DNA from: Rattus norvegicus
Taxonomy: Eukaryota; Chordata; Mammalia; Rodentia; Muridae
Direction: 5' to 3'
Assembly: GCF_036323735.1 (NCBI RefSeq)
Contig: NC_086026.1
Coordinates: forward strand, 56,735,039 to 56,799,038
DNA: 64,000 bases
In this document: one piece after another, positions 58,305 through 64,000 of the stretch
Layout of the letters: every line of letters begins with the position of its first letter
Position numbering within the stretch: the first letter of the stretch is position 1
Notes under the pieces: model-generated
What the model was told of the DNA's origin: nothing
Database searches by the model: none
Seen by the model: only the letters and a program-made list of their open reading frames with translations
Position numbers and translations under genes: made by a program

Positions 58305-58361
58305 GATATATATATATATATATATATACACATACATACACACACACATACATACATATAT
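58305..58361 (+). repeat. (TA)n with TACA/CA repeats
   Basis: About twelve TA units, then CACATACA and ACAC variants. Confidence 0.95.
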
Positions 58362-58455
58362 TTACATTACTATATTTGATATAAACACATTGGTTCTTGG
58401 CAATAATATCAAAGATTATATCTTTTTTGCTGTCATTCAAAAGCATTTTATTTAT

Positions 58456-58590
58456 CGATGAGTGTGTATGTATTGGTGCTTAGAGGAAAGCTTACTGAAG
58501 TCCTTCTACCATCAGGGTTCTGGGGATCTAACTCAGGTAATCACACATAGCGGTGGCAAGCAACCTACATAATAAGCCACCTTATTGACT
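58456..58590 (-). mobile_element. B4-like SINE
   Basis: TTGGTGCTTAGAGGAAAGCT, GTTCTGGGGATCTAACTCAG and CATAATAAGCCACCTTATTG are a diverged complement of a tRNA-head rodent SINE. Confidence 0.65.
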
Positions 58591-58599
58591 TGATCGTTA

Positions 58600-58900
58600 T
58601 GTCATACATGTGTGTATGTGCTCTTACGTGCATGTGCACATGTGCTTTCCATGGTATGAATTCGAAGATCAAAGGTCACTGCTGGGTGCCTTCTTCAACT
58701 ACTCTCTACCTTAGTTTTAATTCAGTCTCTCTCAGAGAATGGGGGACATGCTTTCTTGGCCACACTGGTTGGCCCGTGAGACCCTGGTATTTTGGAATCT
58801 CTGAGTCTACAGCACTGGGTTTACACATGGTGACAGCATGCGTGACTTTTACGTGAACTCAGGTCCTTGTGTGCACTCATCAAGCATCATCTCCCCAGCC
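58600..58900 (-). mobile_element. B4-like composite SINE
   Basis: TG-rich start, GAATTCGAAGATCAAAGGTC, GACATGCTTTCTTGGCCACA, CTACAGCACTGGGTTTACAC, GTGAACTCAGGTCCTTGTG and ATCATCTCCCCAGCC follow a composite head-B1-tail SINE in reverse. Confidence 0.75.
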
Positions 58901-60219
58901 TACCTCCTGCCCCACTTTAATGTCACTGTTTGAACAGGGAGCCACCACCTTTCTTCTCTTGTGCTTCAGGACCCATGCCACTGTGCTGGTCCTAGGGTAT
59001 TCAACAGGAAGGGCAGAGGTCCAGCTCCACTTCTCAGGGAGTACTCACTGAACCCCAGAGTTGTTAGGTCCTGCCAATAACAAACATTTCCGAATAAGTA
59101 TGCAGGGCATGCCCATGTTTTCAACTTGATTTCTGAATACTAAGTTGCTGGACGAGGAGAGAAATACTAATGTCCTGGTGATCTGTGAGATGCTTCTCCA
59201 TGTGAGGCACTCCATAGACCCATAGGTTTGTTTTGCTTTGTTTTATTTTATTTTATCTTATTTAATTTTTTTTGCTTCCAAGGAAGAGTGCTTGGAGGGA
59301 CCGTCTTTGTTTTCTCCAGGAACAGTCTTGAAAAGTTCCTTTTAGATGCACAGATGTGACTCTTGGGCCCGCTGGCCTCATATGTGGCTTTTCTGGAATA
59401 TTCAGAGTTTCCTGAGGTGCTTGGTTCTTGGGCACACGTCCATAGTTGAGAGCATCAGTGAACAATTGGTTCCTAAGTACATTATTAGTTAAAGCTGCAG
59501 ATGGGGATTTTCTACCAGGGACTGTATTTATCTGTTTGTTCTGTTTATGTTTTCGTCTTTGAAGTTTTTCTATTCTTAGAGATATTCCCGTTCCTCAATG
59601 CTGTTTTATTTTTTTTCCTTTTCTTTTTTTCCCAAAGCATATTGAAGAATTGTAAAGAATTGTTTGTTGAACTTTTCAGTCAGAATTACCCTTAGTGTTT
59701 GGAGCTTTCTGTTTGAGACCTTTTGAGTTCTCACTTTAATTTTGCAATTGGTTGCAAAAAGGGGGGAAATAAACCTCAGGCCAGAAGCTGAGGTCCAAGA
59801 AGCACTTGTTAATAAGAAGAATTTGAAGAATTTGAGTCCAGAAAATTGACCTTTGCTCTTCAAAGGCTTTCCCCAGCCTCACTGGACAAGGTATGTCCAT
59901 GGACTGCAAAGGTAGTATGGGACTTCTTCTCCAGCCCTTCCGGAAAGAGGACTTCTTATGCTATGATCTGGGAGGAAAGCTGGCAGAGAAATGCTTGCTG
60001 TATCCAGTATGAGATGGTGGGGAAGGTAGGAACCAGGCTGTCACTTCAAGATGGATGGGCAGACAACTGACAGACTGGTATACAATTCCAGAACCAGTTC
60101 TTAGGCACATCTTTGGGCATGCAATGTAAAGGAGTGGCCTTTGACTTCTGTGCTGAGCTACAGAGGCACTTGTGAGGATGCTGCCATTGGCCTTCCTGAG
60201 AGAACAGGGAGGGCCCTGA
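58901..60219. other. Intronic stretch, unique
   Basis: T-rich simple sequence at about 59230-59275. No exon or repeat family recognised. Confidence 0.65.
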
Positions 60220-60420
60220 TTGTGGACAGGTGAAGAGCTGGCTCAAGAAGAGCTGGGTCAGAGCACCTGTTGTCAAACCTGAGTGCAGTCCCTGGGACAG
60301 ACAGAGCACAGGGTGTAAGGGAACTGAGTACTGACCGCTGTCCTCTGACTTCCACATACATGCTGTGGCATCTATAGCTATGGCTATGGCTCCCGCTCCC
60401 CATACACGTAAATAAACGAA
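60220..60420 (+). mobile_element. B4/B3-type SINE
   Basis: AGAGCTGGGTCAGAGCACCT, AGTGCAGTCCCTGGGACAGA, GTAAGGGAACTGAGTACTGA and TCCTCTGACTTCCACATACA follow a B4-type SINE with a CA/TA-rich tail. Confidence 0.75.
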
Positions 60421-61557
60421 TAATTTAGCTAAGTCCCATCTCCTGCAGGAACCTGTCATTTTACATAGAGATTTCGAGGGATTTAGAAGGTAAGCCGTAT
60501 GATCTTTTTATAAGGCTACAGTGAAGCTGTCTCTTGACCCTGTGGAGAAACTAGTTCCTTACGGGTTGGATGTATTTAAGTAGCACAAGGCTGAACTGGA
60601 AACGCTGCCAGAGAAATGTCTGCCTGGCAGATTGTGATTCTGCCCCAAGAGGGGCCCTCTACTTCCACCTTGATTTACCTGGCAGGAGAGGATGGTCTGC
60701 CGCCTTCACTGCAGTTCTCCTTAAATTCCTCTGCTTTGTGTTGTGTCTCTGGGAGCCATTCATCTTTGTCACCCGCTCTACTTCCGCTATTTTTAGCCAG
60801 GTGCCAGAGACCTTACAGCTTCCTCAAGAGAAGGCTAAAGAATTAAGATCTGTTGTAAACACAGGCTCACCCCAGCCCCCATTTTTTCTTTCTTCCTTCA
60901 GGTGATCTTTGGAATCAACTTTACTCTCCTAGAACCTGGAGCACTCTCTAGGAGAGGGACCTTAGTCAGTTCTGACTCCAGAGGCCTTCCTCCTTCCTGA
61001 GAGCATCCTAGAAGAGAGGAACACTTGGTCGTTTGGGTTTTTGTTTGTTTGTTTGTTTGGGTTTTTGTTTTTGTTTGGAACCTAGTTTTACATCCTAGTG
61101 GTAAGGCATAAAACAGTAAAAATAAATTTTTGTCCTGTGAGTCATATCTGTGAGTTCATTTAGGAATGTCCCAGCGTCTGTTTAGCTCAGTTACTGCAGT
61201 GTTTAACCTCGGATTCCATTGCATAGGTCTTGTGTGGGTAAGTACCTTATTTTATGAGAATTTGCCTTGTTGATTGGGAGGAAGAAAAACTGGTGGAACT
61301 GTTGACCACCTCTAGGAAAACACTGTTCCGGGCACTTAACTCTGAATACTTATCCTTTTATGATGCCTGTGTTTATAACGCCCAGACTAACCAGACAAGA
61401 AACGGTGTAACTTAACTGTTGGGTTAAGCCTAACTAGCAGGTTATCAGGCAAAGTGGAGGATGCCCACAGTTGTTTTTACCCCTTGAAGAAAATGGGGGT
61501 GCTCACTTCTTCCACCCCTTAGGTCCCTCACTCCCACTGTGTTCCTTAAAAGTTGTC
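60421..61557. other. Intronic stretch, unique
   Basis: GTTT-type simple sequence lies at about 61037-61077. The 111-codon frame at 60570-60905 shows no family resemblance. No exon supported. Confidence 0.65.
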
Positions 61558-61690
61558 TTGGAGCCGGTCCTTGTGAGACAGAGGCAGGACGGTCTCTGTG
61601 ATCTGTGAGTTGGGAGCCAAGCCTGGACTGCATAGTTGGTTCCAGGCCAGCCAAGGGTCACATTGTGAGACCTTATCTCAAAAGTTTAAG
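61558..61690 (+). mobile_element. B1-derived SINE
   Basis: GAGACAGAGGCAGGACGGTC, GGGAGCCAAGCCTGGACTGC and TTCCAGGCCAGCCAAGGGTC, then CATTGTGAGACCTTATCTCA, follow the 3' two-thirds of B1. Confidence 0.8.
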
Positions 61691-61968
61691 AAAAGAGTTT
61701 TGGAGCCTGAAATGTGGGAGCTATTTTCCATGATGGCAGGGTTCATCAGTGTAAACTTTGTACCTATTTTTTTAAAGATGAATTTAAAAAAATGTATTGT
61801 AAATTATCGTACATTTTATTCCACTCTTCCAAGTTGAGTTTTGTGCTCATTTTATTCTTATCTCTCCATCTATGTTTGCAGGGCTGCCTGTTTCCCCCAA
61901 GTGTTAATGTAAACACATTTTATTTTGAGACAGATCAGCTCACTTCCCTCTGGAAATCCTTGCCTATG

Positions 61969-61994
61969 ATGTGGTAAACCTCAGTATAACTCTC
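61969..61994 (+). repeat. 26-bp dispersed repeat, copy 1
   Basis: A 26-bp segment beginning ATGTGGTAAACCTCAG recurs at 62839-62864 with one mismatch (25/26). Confidence 0.9.
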
Positions 61995-62489
61995 TGGCCC
62001 GAATGACATTTCATAGCTGTGTACAAATCAAACAGACTGTTGATATTAAATGACAACATTTAATGCCTATGTCAACAATTCACTTAAGTCTCATTTCATT
62101 AAAATACTCCTGATCTGGGAACAGCCGCTTGTCTGAGTAGATAAAGCACTTGACTTTCACCTCTCGTTTCCAGGTGAAAGTGTAGCTGGTGAGCTGTTAG
62201 CTGTCAGTCAGGTGGATTTTATAGGTTCTGGCCTGGGGAACTGGAATGGAAATCTAACTCTTATGGTCAGGGAAATCCCTAGGTTACCTGGTCAAGTAAT
62301 CATTAAAACCAGCGATTCCCTTCTCCCCACTTTATTTCCTGTGCCATTCAGTTCTTTTGGGTGACCCCTACCTCCAAATTTCAATTTTAAGTAAGGAACT
62401 AACATGGTTAAGAAAGTTAATGCCGTTCATTTGAATTAGTTTCAAGTCTTTTACTCTTAATTTTAAATGCCTAATCAATAAGTCATTTT

Positions 62490-62615
62490 GGGGACAGGGA
62501 TTTCATAGCTCTGCCCGGCCTTGACCTAGTTAGCTGAGGCTGACCTTGAACTTCTGACCTTCCGGCCTCCAGCTCTCACATGATGGAATTACAGACATTC
62601 TTACCACACCTGCAG
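62490..62615 (-). mobile_element. B1-type SINE
   Basis: GGGACAGGGATTTCATAGCT, GAGGCTGACCTTGAACTTCT, CCTTCCGGCCTCCAGCTCTC and GATGGAATTACAGACATTC follow a diverged complement of B1. Confidence 0.8.
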
Positions 62616-62794
62616 TGTTGCTTGACTCCTGGCTACTAGCTGAGCTCCATGCTCAGCTTGGGCCCTTTAGTTTTTCTTCTTGGAGGTTTGAGAACATTTT
62701 AGTTTGTGAATGCCTCCTACAGACTCGTTCGATGGCTCTCTGGGGAGGGCTGGTTTCCCTAAAAAAAAAAATTATTGATTGATTGGTTAATTGA

Positions 62795-63047
62795 TTGATT
62801 GTGTATGTGTGTGCGCCTGGGTGTACGTATGTGTAGGCATGTGGTAAACCTCAATATAACTCTCAGGTTATATGAGAGTTAGAAAAGTTCATGTCTGCAG
62901 GAACCTTTGGAGGTTAAAAGGGCATTGGGTCCTTTGGCACTGGGTTATAAGTGGTTGTGAGTCACCCTGCGGGTGGCAGGAGTTGAACCTGGGTCTTCTG
63001 CAAGAGCAGTAAGTGCTCTTAACTGCTGAGCCATCTCTCCAGCCTGG
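62795..63047 (-). mobile_element. B3-type SINE with internal foreign 26-bp segment
   Basis: TGCAAGAGCAGTAAGTGCTC, TTAACTGCTGAGCCATCTCT, CCAGCCTGG and GGAGTTGAACCTGGGTCTTC give the complement of a B3 head; TGTGAGTCACCCTGCGGGTG is the body. Between the body and the TG-rich tail lies a segment that copies 61969-61994. Confidence 0.85.
62839..62864 (+). repeat. 26-bp dispersed repeat, copy 2 (inside SINE)
   Basis: Second copy of the 61969-61994 segment (one mismatch), located between the tail and body of a B3 SINE. Its end TAACTCTCA also forms a 9-bp hairpin with TGAGAGTTA at 62873-62881. Confidence 0.9.
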
Positions 63048-64000
63048 GGGACTGTCTCTTCCTGGTTTCCTGACTGTAATCCTAATTTGCGTGAGAGTCT
63101 TTTATGCACATTGACTCCTCCGACTCCCTGTAGTTAGGAAAGGAGGACAGCCCTGTTAGGAACCTCCTCTTAGGTGGAAATGCTCATGGGTGGTGTCCCC
63201 GCATCTCCTGTCAGGAGTGCTCCTGTCTGCGATAAAGGTAGTAAGTCGTCTCTGCCTGTAAGTGGATATTTGAATAAAAGGATTATTGCCTATTATAGCT
63301 ACAGTTGTTGCCTCTTTACTGGTCTCATCCTGCTGCAGGCCCTGGTCCTGATCACCCAGTAAATCTTTCTGCATTGTACCTCCTATATTGTGATCCCTTA
63401 TCAAGAGAGGGCGGATTAGTCTGTTGACCAAGACTGGCATCTCCGAAAGGCCACAGCGAGAAAACACTGGCATTTTGCTAGATATTTATACAGTTTGACA
63501 AACAGAGCAAAACTCTGAAATAGATGACATCCTTTGCCTCAGTAGAATGGTGTCAATCGCAATAAGTGACCGTGTGTGTGGCTTCTTTCAGGGCTTGATA
63601 TCGTAGGGAAGGCAGGTAATTAATACAACCAAGGTGACAGTGGGCTGTAATTGTCAGCACACTGTGGAAGTCAGACACCTCTTTTCCTTCTCAGTCCAGG
63701 AGAATTGCTCCAGTATGGGAGTGGAGAAGACAAAGGGTACTATAGCAGTAGTTTCATTTCTAGACGATTCTGAAAGCTATTTAAAAGTCAGCACAGGGCG
63801 TGCTTCACAGAAGCAATTTCATGGCTCCTTTAGGTTTTTTGTGTAAACGCAAATAACCAAAATGTTAGCCCTGATTGATTATTGAAAAGGAAGGAGTTAC
63901 GTCAAAGGTGTGTTGAAGCCTGGGTGTAGGATAAAGGCTCTGGGCTGGGGTCAGGAGCCCACACTAGTCCACACTAGTCCGTGTTCTTTCACAGAGTCTC
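63048..64000. other. Intronic stretch to window end
   Basis: Unique DNA with no exon. ACACTAGTCC is perfectly duplicated in tandem at 63961-63980. The intron continues past the window. Confidence 0.65.

Larger units (their letters stand above)
9666..64000 (+). other. Cadm1: Cadm1 intron 1 (continues beyond window)
   Basis: No acceptor joined to a sequence encoding the expected continuation of Cadm1 (start of the first Ig domain) is seen through 64000, so the window ends inside intron 1. Cadm1 is known to have a very large first intron. The content is unique AT-rich DNA, SINE and L1 remnants, microsatellites and one minisatellite. Confidence 0.9.

Overview
This window is mammalian nuclear DNA, most likely rat (Rattus). 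It holds rodent-specific SINEs (B1, B2, B3/B4 types), two ID elements matching the rat-type ID sequence, B2 copies with target-site duplications, and old mammalian repeats (MIR, L2, L1, hAT-Charlie). There is no bacterial or viral gene organisation. The single protein-coding exon I can support is exon 1 of Cadm1 (cell adhesion molecule 1, also TSLC1/SynCAM1/Necl-2) on the + strand. It encodes the poly-alanine and poly-leucine signal peptide and ends at a consensus splice donor.

Layout. 1-8884 is the 5' flank of Cadm1: mostly unique AT-rich DNA with two B2 SINEs, an ID nested in an L1-type fragment, two hAT-like DNA transposon fossils, a MIR, and long TG and GA tracts about 3 kb upstream. About 8885-11060 is a CpG island carrying a TATA-less promoter, exon 1 and the start of intron 1. 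Just upstream of the ATG are a forkhead/octamer pair, two G-quadruplex motifs on opposite strands that each overlap a CTCF-like motif, an inverted CCAAT box and a perfect 11-bp tandem repeat with homeodomain-type cores. From 9666 to the end is intron 1, which continues beyond the window; I found no second exon. The intron contains SINEs, old L1 and MIR remnants, many microsatellites and a 439-bp GC-rich minisatellite (about 35927-36365).

The other translated open frames are short, lie in CpG-rich DNA, simple repeats or SINEs, and do not look like genes. I see no RNA gene, processed pseudogene or CRISPR array. The most unusual structure is a pair of 101-bp inverted copies (40132-40232 and 40793-40893, 97/101 identical, no gaps) 560 bp apart, with the left copy inside a block that interrupts an old L1. 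Two possible short templated insertions (62839-62864 and 39804-39831) are also noted. No new multi-gene system is present. The interesting material is regulatory and structural.

Repeat family names were assigned by recognition without a library search, so boundaries are approximate (usually within 10-20 bp), and old-family names are less certain than B1, B2 or ID.
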